Shown one piece after another: positions 16,221 to 22,819 of a stretch of DNA of 58,349 bases (within the stretch, counting starts at the first letter, position 1; every line of letters begins with the position of its first letter). A program made the translations under genes and the position numbers. The DNA is from Gammaproteobacteria bacterium (lineage in GTDB: Bacteria; Pseudomonadota; Gammaproteobacteria; Pseudomonadales; Porticoccaceae): positions 45,690 through 104,038 of the forward strand of contig JACPPB010000029.1 in assembly GCA_016191205.1 (NCBI GenBank). Direction: 5' to 3'. The notes beneath the pieces were generated by a model. The model did no database searches and was not told the origin of the DNA. It was given only the letters and a program-made list of their open reading frames with translations.

Positions 16221-17581
16221 AACGCCGCACCCAGGCGCTGGGCGAGCCGCGCCACCAGACGGCGTTGAAAACCCTGAAACCCGCCGTTGCTCATGATCAC
16301 CAGATGGGCCGGCGCCGCCACTTGCGCGACCTGGTCGAGCAGAACGTCGATGTCGTCCACGACGCTCGAATTCGCCGCCCCCGCAAGCGCCGCGTCCAGG
16401 GACCAGTCGAGCCCCTCCGGACGGTACCAGAGGGCGCGGTCGGCGCTGGCGACGGCGGCCGCCAACTGGTCGCGATGCACGCCGAGCTTCATGGTGTTGG
16501 AGCGCGGTTCCAGAATGGCGACGATGGTCGCGTCCCCGACCTGGCGGCGCAGCCCTTCGAGCGTGGTGGCGATGGCGGTCGGATGGTGGGCAAAGTCGTC
16601 GTAGACCCGAATGCCGCCCGTGTCAAACAGGCATTCGAGCCGGCGCTTCACCCCGCGAAACCCGCCGAGCGCCTCGCAGGCAGAGGCGGGCGTCACCCCC
16701 GCATGGCGCGCCGCCGCGATGGCCGCGAGCGCATTGGCGACATTGTGCGCGCCGGTGAGCGTCCACTTCACTTCGCCCATCGGCGCGCCGTCGAGGGTCA
16801 CCGCGAAATCGGTGCCGGCGGCAGTCCGCAAGTGCGCCTGCCAGCGGCCGCCCGGCCCCGTGGTTTCGGTCTCGCTCCAGCAGCCGCGTTTCAGTACCTG
16901 GGCCAGCGCGGCGTCGGCGGCCGGCCACAGGATGCGGCCGCTGGCGGGGACGGTGCGGATCAGGTGGTGAAACTGGGTCTGGATGGCGGCGAGATCGGGA
17001 AAGATGTCGGCGTGGTCGTATTCCAGATTGTTGAGCACCAATGTGCGCGGCCGGTAGTGGACGAACTTCGAGCGCTTGTCGAAGAAGGCCGTGTCGTACT
17101 CGTCGGCTTCGACGACAAAAAACGGACTCGCGCCAAGCCGCGCCGACACCCCGAAATTGCCGGGCACGCCGCCGATCAGAAAGCCGGGCGCGAGGCCGGC
17201 AGCTTCGAGTATCCACGCCAGCAGGCTCGCCGTGGTGGTCTTGCCGTGGGTGCCCGCCACCGCCAGCACCCAGCGGCCGGGCAGCAGGTGATCGCCCAGC
17301 CACTGCGGACCCGAGGTGTAATTCAGGCCGCGTTCGAGCACCGCCTCGACACAGGGGTTGCCCCGCGACAGCGCATTGCCGATCACCACCAGATCGGGGG
17401 CAGGCTGCAACTGCGCCGGGTCGTAGCCCTCGATCAGCGCGATGCCGGCCGCCTGAAGCTGATCGCTCATGGGCGGATAGACATCGGCGTCGCTGCCGGT
17501 CACCCGATGCCCGGAGGCGGCCGCCAGTTGCGCCAGGCTGCCCATGAAGGTGCCGCAAATACCCAGAATATGAATGTGCAT
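16217..17581 (-). CDS. mpl: UDP-N-acetylmuramate:L-Ala-gamma-D-Glu-meso-DAP ligase Mpl
   Basis: Murein-recycling ligase (454 residues) that attaches the recovered tripeptide to UDP-MurNAc in the cytoplasm. The N-terminal Rossmann part MHIHILGICGTFMGSLAQLA, with Cys-Gly-Thr-Phe-Met-Gly, distinguishes Mpl from MurC. The ATP loop GTHGKTT is at residues 110-116, followed by VVEADEYDTAFFDKRSKFVHY and DDFAHHPTAI with the conserved His pair. Length is normal. It is the first gene of the minus-strand operon with DUF2238, the epimerase-like protein and the DUF523-DUF1722 protein. Confidence 0.95.
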   Translation of the reverse strand: MHIHILGICGTFMGSLAQLAAASGHRVTGSDADVYPPMSDQLQAAGIALIEGYDPAQLQPAPDLVVIGNALSRGNPCVEAVLERGLNYTSGPQWLGDHLLPGRWVLAVAGTHGKTTTASLLAWILEAAGLAPGFLIGGVPGNFGVSARLGASPFFVVEADEYDTAFFDKRSKFVHYRPRTLVLNNLEYDHADIFPDLAAIQTQFHHLIRTVPASGRILWPAADAALAQVLKRGCWSETETTGPGGRWQAHLRTAAGTDFAVTLDGAPMGEVKWTLTGAHNVANALAAIAAARHAGVTPASACEALGGFRGVKRRLECLFDTGGIRVYDDFAHHPTAIATTLEGLRRQVGDATIVAILEPRSNTMKLGVHRDQLAAAVASADRALWYRPEGLDWSLDAALAGAANSSVVDDIDVLLDQVAQVAAPAHLVIMSNGGFQGFQRRLVARLAQRLGAAL

Positions 17582-17795
17582 GAATGCTCCGCTGAGCGCG
17601 GATTATCGCCGGGGCAGCGCAGGCTGTCAGTCCTTTCCACACCAACAGCTTTTTAGCCTCGGGAAAACTTCAATGGGTGGTGAATGGGTTGGAAATGGTT
17701 TGATCCGGGCAGCCAGCATGGGCTTTGACCGGCTGAGTGGCGAATACCGCCATACCGACAAAACCGATGCGCCCGCGCATCGGGTGATCCGGATG

Positions 17796-17825
17796 TTGGG
17801 CACCCAAAAGCGGCGGGGCTATACT
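17796..17825 (+). promoter_or_regulatory. Candidate sigma-70 promoter of the DUF433 gene
   Basis: -35 TTGGGC (17796-17801), 18-base spacer, -10 TATACT (17820-17825). Transcription would start about 17 bases before ATG 17849, leaving room for AGGAGA at 17838-17843. Confidence 0.45.
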
Positions 17826-17848
17826 GGGAACGCGGCCAGGAGAATCCT

Positions 17849-18100
17849 ATGGTTTCGCGCGCTGGTGCCGCGCACGCACATCCGGAAGTCCTCGGCGGAA
17901 TGCCGGTCTTTGTTGGCGCGCGCGTTCCTGTCCGATCGCTCTGTGACTACCTGGAGGGCGAAGAAACGCTTGCGGAGTTCCCGCATCAGTTCCCGTCGGT
18001 CAAACGCGAGCGGACGATTGTCGTTCTGTGCCCGATGGCGGGGATAGCCCAACTTCGGCGTCCACTATACGACGGTGCGCAGAATCATGAGCGGGCATGA
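17849..18100 (+). CDS. Truncated DUF433 antitoxin-like protein with a foreign tail
   Basis: An 83-residue frame with a good ribosome site (AGGAGA) and candidate promoter. Residues 11-60 (HPEVLGGMPVFVGARVPVRSLCDYLEG...FPSVKRERTIVVL) are DUF433, the antitoxin-like partner of DUF5615 PIN-fold toxins. The domain then stops abruptly. From base 18033 the DNA is a 120-bp repeat also found at 19233, so the C-terminal 23 residues (CPMAGIAQLRRPLYDG...) are repeat-derived. The next frame is a DUF5615 remnant, so this was once a toxin-antitoxin pair. It may still be expressed, but the product is probably not functional. Confidence 0.65.
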   Translation: MVSRAGAAHAHPEVLGGMPVFVGARVPVRSLCDYLEGEETLAEFPHQFPSVKRERTIVVLCPMAGIAQLRRPLYDGAQNHERA

Positions 18101-18152
18101 AAACTCAACGAAGACGTTATGTTATGTTGAAAGACCTGACCCCGATGTTTTC
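18033..18152 (+). repeat. 120-bp dispersed repeat, copy 1 (transposase-tail sequence)
   Basis: Begins CGATGGCGGGGATAGCCCAA and ends GACCTGACCCCGATGTTTTC. It aligns along its full length, with scattered substitutions, to 19233-19354, where it encodes the helix-turn-helix end of a Y1-type transposase. This copy splits the DUF433 gene from its DUF5615 partner. Confidence 0.8.
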
Positions 18153-18297
18153 CCGGCGTTGTTGCTTGCTTGATGCGACTTTTCCGGAAGCCTTCGCAAG
18201 GCTTCTCTTGGGCCACGACATTTCAACGGTTCACAGCTTGGGCTGGTTCGGCATCAAGAACAGCGAGCTTCTCCGCAATATTTTTTGCGTGACGTGA
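18097..18297 (+). pseudogene. DUF5615 PIN-like toxin remnant
   Basis: The frame starts inside the repeat (MKTQRRRYVMLKDLTPMF), then reads CCLLDATFPEAFARLLLGHDISTVHSLGWFGIKNSELLRNI, which is the N-terminal half of a DUF5615 PIN-like toxin (usual pattern: short strand + LLDE-P..., then GHE-T---GW-G-KN-ELL). The normal Glu after LLD is Ala here. Everything after ELLRNI, including the second acidic motif, is missing. Together with the truncated DUF433 gene just upstream this is a dead toxin-antitoxin module. The family assignment is from memory of the pattern. Confidence 0.6.
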
Positions 18298-18323
18298 TGT
18301 TGAAAGACCTGACTCCGATGTTT
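18290..18323 (+). repeat. Short third copy of the repeat end
   Basis: TGACGTGATGTTGAAAGACC and the following TGACTCCGATGTTT match the last 35 or so bases of the dispersed repeat (18118-18150), with a small internal deletion. It gives the next frame the start MRDVMLKDLTPMF. Confidence 0.75.
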
Positions 18324-18347
18324 GCTTATAAGTTAGCGAGATTAACT

Positions 18348-18848
18348 ATGACATGGGCGGACGCAGCAAAAATTCTATTCGGCGCGGGACTTGGCTTGCT
18401 CATTTCACTGGGTCAGGCTTGGCTTGCGTCCGAACGTCAACGAAAGCGTTCTGAAAAATTGCTTCTCCTAGAACTGCCGACGATCCAGAAAATAGTAGAG
18501 GCGCTCGCCGGAAAAACTCTCATGCCAACAACAGAATTGCCTTGCCTCACCTACTTTGGGGTTAACGAGCTCGCTTCTCTTTCCGATTCTATTGCACCTC
18601 ACGTATATGCGCTTGACAGCGCATTGACGAGAGCCGAGATATCGCGAAAAGTCGCGTCTGGCTATGTTAACAACCAGAGCTCTCCCGAGTTCATGGTTCA
18701 TAGCACTGTGTACACGAATTGTATCGATGCCGCCCAAAAGGCTATCGAGGCAATTCAGGCGAATTTGAAAGGTAGCAACCTCACCCGGAAGTCCATGCGG
18801 GTGCTGCGCGATAAAGCCGCGCAGCTACTGAACGGCTTTGGGAAATAG
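18348..18848 (+). CDS. Hypothetical single-pass membrane protein, orphan
   Basis: 166 residues from ATG 18348 (MTWADAAKILF...). One membrane helix (ILFGAGLGLLISLGQAWLA, residues about 8-26) is followed by a charged, mostly helical cytoplasmic part (SERQRKRSEKLLLLELPTIQKIVEAL ... RKSMRVLRDKAAQLLNGFGK). I recognise no family. The frame also runs upstream to 18285 through the repeat-derived MRDVMLKDLTPMF leader, which I do not think belongs to the gene. Base composition is clearly more AT-rich than the surrounding genes, suggesting transfer. Confidence 0.5.
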   Translation: MTWADAAKILFGAGLGLLISLGQAWLASERQRKRSEKLLLLELPTIQKIVEALAGKTLMPTTELPCLTYFGVNELASLSDSIAPHVYALDSALTRAEISRKVASGYVNNQSSPEFMVHSTVYTNCIDAAQKAIEAIQANLKGSNLTRKSMRVLRDKAAQLLNGFGK

Positions 18849-18852
18849 GCAC

Positions 18853-18878
18853 GAAATAGGGGACAGACCACGATTTCT
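18853..18878 (+). repeat. Transposase-flank remnant (GGGGACAGACCACG motif)
   Basis: GAAATAGGGGACAGACCACG followed by ATTTCT is the sequence commonly seen beside Y1/RAYT-type transposase genes in proteobacteria. No transposase catalytic domain remains next to it; only the tail at 19120-19321 survives. The association with these transposases is from memory. Confidence 0.45.
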
Positions 18879-19036
18879 CTAATGCCCCAGACTCTCCTTC
18901 CGCGTGGCGTGGCCTCCCTGATTAGCCAGCGGTAACGTCGCCCCAGGGCCGTGGTCGCCCAGAAACAAGGGCGGGATGGTTCAAGTCTGCCACTCCGACA
19001 TGCCAACGAAGCCACTACCTCCGCTGAAGGCTATGG

Positions 19037-19321
19037 TTGGGCTTCATGCCATGCGGCCATGGGGTGATTCCAGTATCATCCGGCGTCACTGCGGTGATCA
19101 ACGCCACCGCCTGCGGCGTGATTGAAATTCCGCGTACGCAGCGCTGTGCGCTGATCCAGCCGCTGGCGGACTTTGAATGGCGCTACGACCGCAAAGAAGC
19201 GATGGCGCGCGCGTACCTGTCAGGGCAGCATACGATGGCGGCGATAGCCCAACACTTCGACGTCCACTATACGACGGTGAGCAGAATCGTGAACGGGTAT
19301 GAAAACTCAACGAAGACGTGA
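19037..19321 (+). pseudogene. Chimeric remnant: pfp 5' copy fused to a Y1/RAYT-type transposase tail
   Basis: The frame is a patchwork. Bases 19045-19127 copy the pfp upstream and start region (SSGVTAVINATACGVIE). From about 19120 it reads IEIPRTQRCALIQPLADFE...KEAMARAYLSGQHTMAAIAQHFDVHYTTVSRIVNGYE, the C-terminal helix-turn-helix end of a REP-associated (RAYT/IS200-like) tyrosine transposase. The catalytic HUH domain is absent. It is not expected to be functional. Confidence 0.6.
19045..19127 (+). repeat. Partial duplicate of the pfp upstream/start region
   Basis: 19045-19087 matches 21480-21522 (43 bases, 2 differences) and 19088-19127 matches 21595-21634 (40 bases, 3 differences). The 72 bases between these blocks at the pfp locus are missing here, and that deletion is bounded by the direct repeat GGCGTC. 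Confidence 0.9.
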
Positions 19322-19354
19322 TGTTATGGTAAAAAACCTGACCTCGATGTTTTC
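19233..19354 (+). repeat. Dispersed repeat, copy 2
   Basis: Counterpart of 18033-18152. It encodes the transposase tail (MAAIAQHFDVHYTTVSRIVN), then ATGAAAACTCAACGAAGACG and ACCTCGATGTTTTC. A second GACCCCGATGTTTTC follows directly (19357-19371), so its end is partly duplicated in tandem. Confidence 0.8.
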
Positions 19355-20108
19355 TGACCCCGATGTTTTCTTCTTGAAACATCTTGTCTTGGCTTTGTTG
19401 GTTATCCCTGCTATCGCTCAATCAGGCGACGAAAATTATCTGGGGTTAACTCGTGAGGAATATAAATATAGCGAAGATAATATGTCATTGTCCGGGACGA
19501 TGGTGGGTGTAAAAGGTTCGTTGCCAGCCAGGTCGAACTATGGTCAATTTTTATTGGATATCGAAGCTAGTCAAGGTTATCTGGATTACAGCAGCAAGGT
19601 GTCCGGACAGCTCGACAATATAAAAAGTCGATCGCTAGTCGCGTCAGGTTACATATTCGATGAAATCCCAGTCTATTTAAGCGCAGTGCGGTTTGGATCA
19701 GGATTAAAGTACGCCTATTTTTCCAACGATGGATCGAAAAAATTAACTACCGAAAATCAGTACATTTATCCACGAGAAAACAAGAAACTCTATATACCGT
19801 TTTTTGTTGGGATAAGCTTTGACAACCGCTTGGCGTCCCATTCATTCAAACTGGAATACGATTATTTAATTCATGGAGAGCAATTATCAAAACTGCCCGG
19901 GGAGTCGATCCGCAACACCCAAAAGAAAGGGCGAGGGATAAAGCTCAGTTATCAGGTGGTACGCAACAAAATAGGGGTTGAGGCCTTCGTTTATGAATCG
20001 AAGACCTCCAGATCCGAGGCTGCCACCTGCTTTGATGGCAAATTTCTATGCAGGGAACCAGAGAACTCCGTGCTGATCATAGGTGCAAGCATTGCCCGCC
20101 ATTTTTAA
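19347..20108 (+). CDS. Orphan secreted, probably outer-membrane protein (AT-rich)
   Basis: About 253 residues from ATG 19347; the frame also runs upstream to ATG 19299 through repeat-derived codons, and no start has a convincing ribosome site, so the native 5' end may have been lost. The N-terminus has a signal-like segment (VFFLKHLVLALLVIPAIAQ-S). The mature part has alternating strand-like stretches (NYGQFLLDIEASQGYLDYS, GSGLKYAYFS, LYIPFFVGISF, HSFKLEYDYLI, GIKLSYQVV, VLIIGASIARHF) and ends in Phe, consistent with a small beta-barrel. I recognise no family. Composition is far more AT-rich than the flanks, which suggests horizontal acquisition. Confidence 0.6.
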   Translation: MFSDPDVFFLKHLVLALLVIPAIAQSGDENYLGLTREEYKYSEDNMSLSGTMVGVKGSLPARSNYGQFLLDIEASQGYLDYSSKVSGQLDNIKSRSLVASGYIFDEIPVYLSAVRFGSGLKYAYFSNDGSKKLTTENQYIYPRENKKLYIPFFVGISFDNRLASHSFKLEYDYLIHGEQLSKLPGESIRNTQKKGRGIKLSYQVVRNKIGVEAFVYESKTSRSEAATCFDGKFLCREPENSVLIIGASIARHF

Positions 20109-20113
20109 TGGAC

Positions 20114-20139
20114 TAAGGGCCACCGGTTGGTGGCCCTTA
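20114..20139. terminator. Strong hairpin after the orphan barrel gene
   Basis: Perfect 11-bp stem TAAGGGCCACC / GGTGGCCCTTA with loop GGTT, five bases after the TAA stop and between two convergent genes. There is no clear T run, but position and strength fit a shared terminator. Confidence 0.6.
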
Positions 20140-20224
20140 TCACCTTGAAGTGCTCTGGCGGAGATTGATGCCGGTCAGCATAACGACGCGGACTTTAAAG
20201 AGCGCCACACCGCATGGATCGGTT

Positions 20225-21265
20225 TCATTGGATGAGTTTTTCCAGTGCGTCTGCTATCGCTGCCGCGCGAGCCGCCTCTTCTGGCGTCAATTCCGGCTGT
20301 GGCATGACGGTTTGGCTTGCTTCCAGCTTCAAGCTTTCTTTTGACGCGGAGCTGGCAACAGCGTCGCTTGACGGGATCGGAGCAACCTCGACACCCACTG
20401 CAGCTCTGTTCACAAAACCGGTGACAGTGCCATCCGGGGCAGCAATGAGGTCACGAGAGCAATCGCTGCCAGATGTTCCAGCTAGGCAATACTCATATAT
20501 GCCTGAGATGAATCCGGCGTCGCTTACATTAAGCGCGAATTCATCAACATCCCCCACTAGCGGCCCCACTGGACTCGCCACGCAGACAAATTCATAGCCG
20601 TCTACGTTCAACACGCGACATGCAATGAATCTAGTACTATCGCCAATAACAAAGTCCACCACTATTTGGTTCGAGTCGAGATCAGCACTAGAAAACTGTA
20701 CCGAGTCAGTAAAGATCAGAGTGGGGGCAATGTCAAAAGCGTAATTAAGCGTCATCAGGCCATAAAGATCTGAAATTTGACCGGTACCTGTGCCCGGGAG
20801 TGATAGATGTGTAACCACAAAGCTTTGCTTGGCTTGACTCCAGGTCAGACGTGCAGTTGAGCCCGCTGATGGGAAATCAGGCACATCTACCGACTTGGTC
20901 ACGCCCGTGAGGAAATCTGCACCCCCGGATTTAACAGAATTGAACGGCCGCTCCTCAAGCAGAACGCCATCTGCATAGACTCGGATCGTATGCGGGCCTG
21001 GGGCCAAACGGTTGTAATTATACAAAAGAGAAAAGCCGGTAGCGGTGTGTCCACATACACCGGCGGTGTCCCCTCGATATGTGCCGCTGCCAGATTTCCC
21101 CAGACTGGTGCCATCAATAGTAACGGTGATGTCCGTCGCGGTGCAGTGCCAGCCCGATACGACGCCGATGCCGGATTCGGTGGCGTATGGCTGAGGGTTC
21201 TCAAGATAGCCTTGGGCGAAGGCGAGTGCCGGAGCAAGTAAAAACGCGCCAATTTTCAGTTTCAT
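20225..21265 (-). CDS. Secreted protein with an Ig-like SGW-C...DG domain, function unknown
   Basis: 346 residues. Signal peptide MKLKIGAFLLAPALAFAQ-G. Residues about 20-115 (SGIGVVSGWHCTATDITVTIDG, YRGDTAGVCG, GFSLLYNYNRLAPGPHTIRVYADG) match a repeated extracellular domain seen in many proteobacterial surface proteins, with two Cys likely forming a disulfide. LTWSQAKQSFVVTHL follows, as in those proteins. The rest (FAFD...GTGTGQISDLYGLMTLNYAFD...) is unassigned, and the tail is an acidic/Ala helix (ELTPEEAARAAAIADALEKLIQ). ATG 21265 has AAGGGA upstream. It is convergent to the orphan barrel gene. Confidence 0.75.
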   Translation of the reverse strand: MKLKIGAFLLAPALAFAQGYLENPQPYATESGIGVVSGWHCTATDITVTIDGTSLGKSGSGTYRGDTAGVCGHTATGFSLLYNYNRLAPGPHTIRVYADGVLLEERPFNSVKSGGADFLTGVTKSVDVPDFPSAGSTARLTWSQAKQSFVVTHLSLPGTGTGQISDLYGLMTLNYAFDIAPTLIFTDSVQFSSADLDSNQIVVDFVIGDSTRFIACRVLNVDGYEFVCVASPVGPLVGDVDEFALNVSDAGFISGIYEYCLAGTSGSDCSRDLIAAPDGTVTGFVNRAAVGVEVAPIPSSDAVASSASKESLKLEASQTVMPQPELTPEEAARAAAIADALEKLIQ

Positions 21266-21479
21266 ATCGGTCCCTTCGATAGTTGACGATTAAAACTTTG
21301 GGGCAGAGTGAGGGTGGAAAAATAACGGTGTAACTGGCTGGTTCATGCCAGCCAGGGACGCTGTCGCCGTATAGGACGGTACGCTGGTTGAGAGCGCTTT
21401 TCCAGCCGCGGAGCGGCAGTCGTAAACCGGTATGGCCCATTTCTTCGTGACGTTGCGTGACCTCGGATCGGCCAGCTTG

Positions 21480-21634
21480 CATGCCATGCGGCCACAGGGT
21501 GATTCCAGTATCATCCGGCGTCCCTGAGCACAGCGTCCGAACGGGATCTTTCATGACCAAACGCAACCTGTTCTATGCCCAGTCCGGCGGCGTCACCGCG
21601 GTTATCAACGCCACCGCCTGCGGCGTGATCGAAA
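21480..21634 (+). repeat. Source copy of the pfp 5' duplication
   Basis: This 155-bp stretch covers the pfp leader and first 27 codons. Two blocks of it (21480-21522 and 21595-21634) recur at 19045-19127 with the middle 72 bases deleted. The 287-bp gap 21266-21552 holds nothing else that I recognise. Confidence 0.85.
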
Positions 21635-22815
21635 CCGCGCGCGCCAACCGCCGCCAGATCGGCGCGGTGTACGCGGGGCGCAACGGCATTCTGGGCGCGC
21701 TGCGCGAAGAGTTGATCGACACCGGCAAGGAGAGCGCGAAAACCATCGCGGCGCTGCGCCACACGCCTTCCGGCGCGTTCGGGTCCTGCCGCTACAAGCT
21801 CAGGAATCCGGCCGTGGACAACACCCAGTACGAGCGTCTGCTCGCCGTGTTCCAAGCCCACAATATCGGCTACTTCCTCTACAACGGCGGCGGCGATTCC
21901 GCCGACACCTGCCTCAAGGTGGCGCAACTGGCGCGCGACCACGGCTACCCGCTGCAGGCGATTCATCTTCCCAAGACGGTGGACAACGATCTGCCGCTGA
22001 CCGATTGCTGCCCGGGCTTCGGCTCGGTAGCCAAGTACGTCGCGGTGGCGACGCGCGAAGCCAGTCTGGATGTGGCTTCCATGTGCGAGACCTCGACCAA
22101 GGTCTTCATCCTGGAAGTCATGGGGCGCCACGCCGGCTGGATCGCCGCCGCCGGCGGACTCGCCGCGGAACGGGACGGCGATCCACCCCACATTATTCTG
22201 TTTCCGGAAATCGCTTTCGACCGGGCGAAATTTCTGGCCCGGGTCGAGCGCACCGTCAAGCGCAACGGCTACTGTGTGATCGTCGCCTCGGAGGGCACCC
22301 GCTACGCGGACGGCACCTTCCTCGCCGATGCCGGCGGCACCGATGCCTTTGGTCACAAGCAACTGGGTGGCGTGGCGCCGACGCTGGCGACCATGGTGAA
22401 AGAGGCGCTCGGCTACAAATACCACTGGGCACTCGCCGACTACCTGCAACGCGCGGCGCGCCATATCGCCTCCGCCACCGATGTCGAGCAGGCCTATGCG
22501 GTCGGCCGCGCCGGGGTCGAATACGCGCTGGCCGGCAAGAACGGCGTGATGGTCACCATCGAGCGCGCGCCGGGCAGCAAGTACAGTTGGAGCCTGGGCG
22601 AAGCGCCGCTGGAAAAGGTCGCCAATGTGGAGCGCACCATGCCGCGTGCCTTCATTACCCGCGACGGCTTCGGCATCACTCCCGCCGCGCGCGAATACCT
22701 GGCGCCGCTGATCGCCGGCGAAGACTACCCGCCCTATCACAACGGCGTGCCCCGCTACGCGCGGCCCACCAACGCGCTCGTCCCGCGCAAGCTCAAAACC
22801 CGCTTCGCCGTCTAG
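21553..22815 (+). CDS. pfp: PPi-dependent 6-phosphofructokinase
   Basis: A 420-residue phosphofructokinase that uses pyrophosphate instead of ATP to phosphorylate fructose-6-phosphate, reversibly. The phosphoryl-donor site reads YNGGGDSADTCLKV and the catalytic loop is LPKTVDNDLPLTDCCPGFGS; a Lys-Thr before the V/I-DND triad marks the PPi enzymes, where ATP enzymes have Gly-Thr. EVMGRHAGWIAAAGGLA is the conserved substrate loop. ATG 21553 is chosen over the open frame further upstream because the family begins MTKRNLFYAQSGG. The next gene starts 4 bases after the stop. PPi specificity is inferred from these residues. Confidence 0.9.
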   Translation: MTKRNLFYAQSGGVTAVINATACGVIETARANRRQIGAVYAGRNGILGALREELIDTGKESAKTIAALRHTPSGAFGSCRYKLRNPAVDNTQYERLLAVFQAHNIGYFLYNGGGDSADTCLKVAQLARDHGYPLQAIHLPKTVDNDLPLTDCCPGFGSVAKYVAVATREASLDVASMCETSTKVFILEVMGRHAGWIAAAGGLAAERDGDPPHIILFPEIAFDRAKFLARVERTVKRNGYCVIVASEGTRYADGTFLADAGGTDAFGHKQLGGVAPTLATMVKEALGYKYHWALADYLQRAARHIASATDVEQAYAVGRAGVEYALAGKNGVMVTIERAPGSKYSWSLGEAPLEKVANVERTMPRAFITRDGFGITPAAREYLAPLIAGEDYPPYHNGVPRYARPTNALVPRKLKTRFAV

Positions 22816-22819
22816 GCCA

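Noticed and set aside
15601..16230. N-terminal extension of the epimerase-like gene
   Set aside because: These bases encode the DUF2238 protein in another frame, and the epimerase family begins at ATG 15600, which overlaps the DUF2238 stop.
18097..18323. Integron attC sites as the source of the repeated leaders
   Set aside because: One ACTCAAC matches the RYYYAAC half-site, but no matching GTTRRRY partner or paired inverted core is present in any copy, and there is no integrase.
18755..19015. Minus-strand frame of 86 codons in the island
   Set aside because: It overlaps the end of the orphan membrane gene and the transposase-flank motif, with no resemblance to a protein family.
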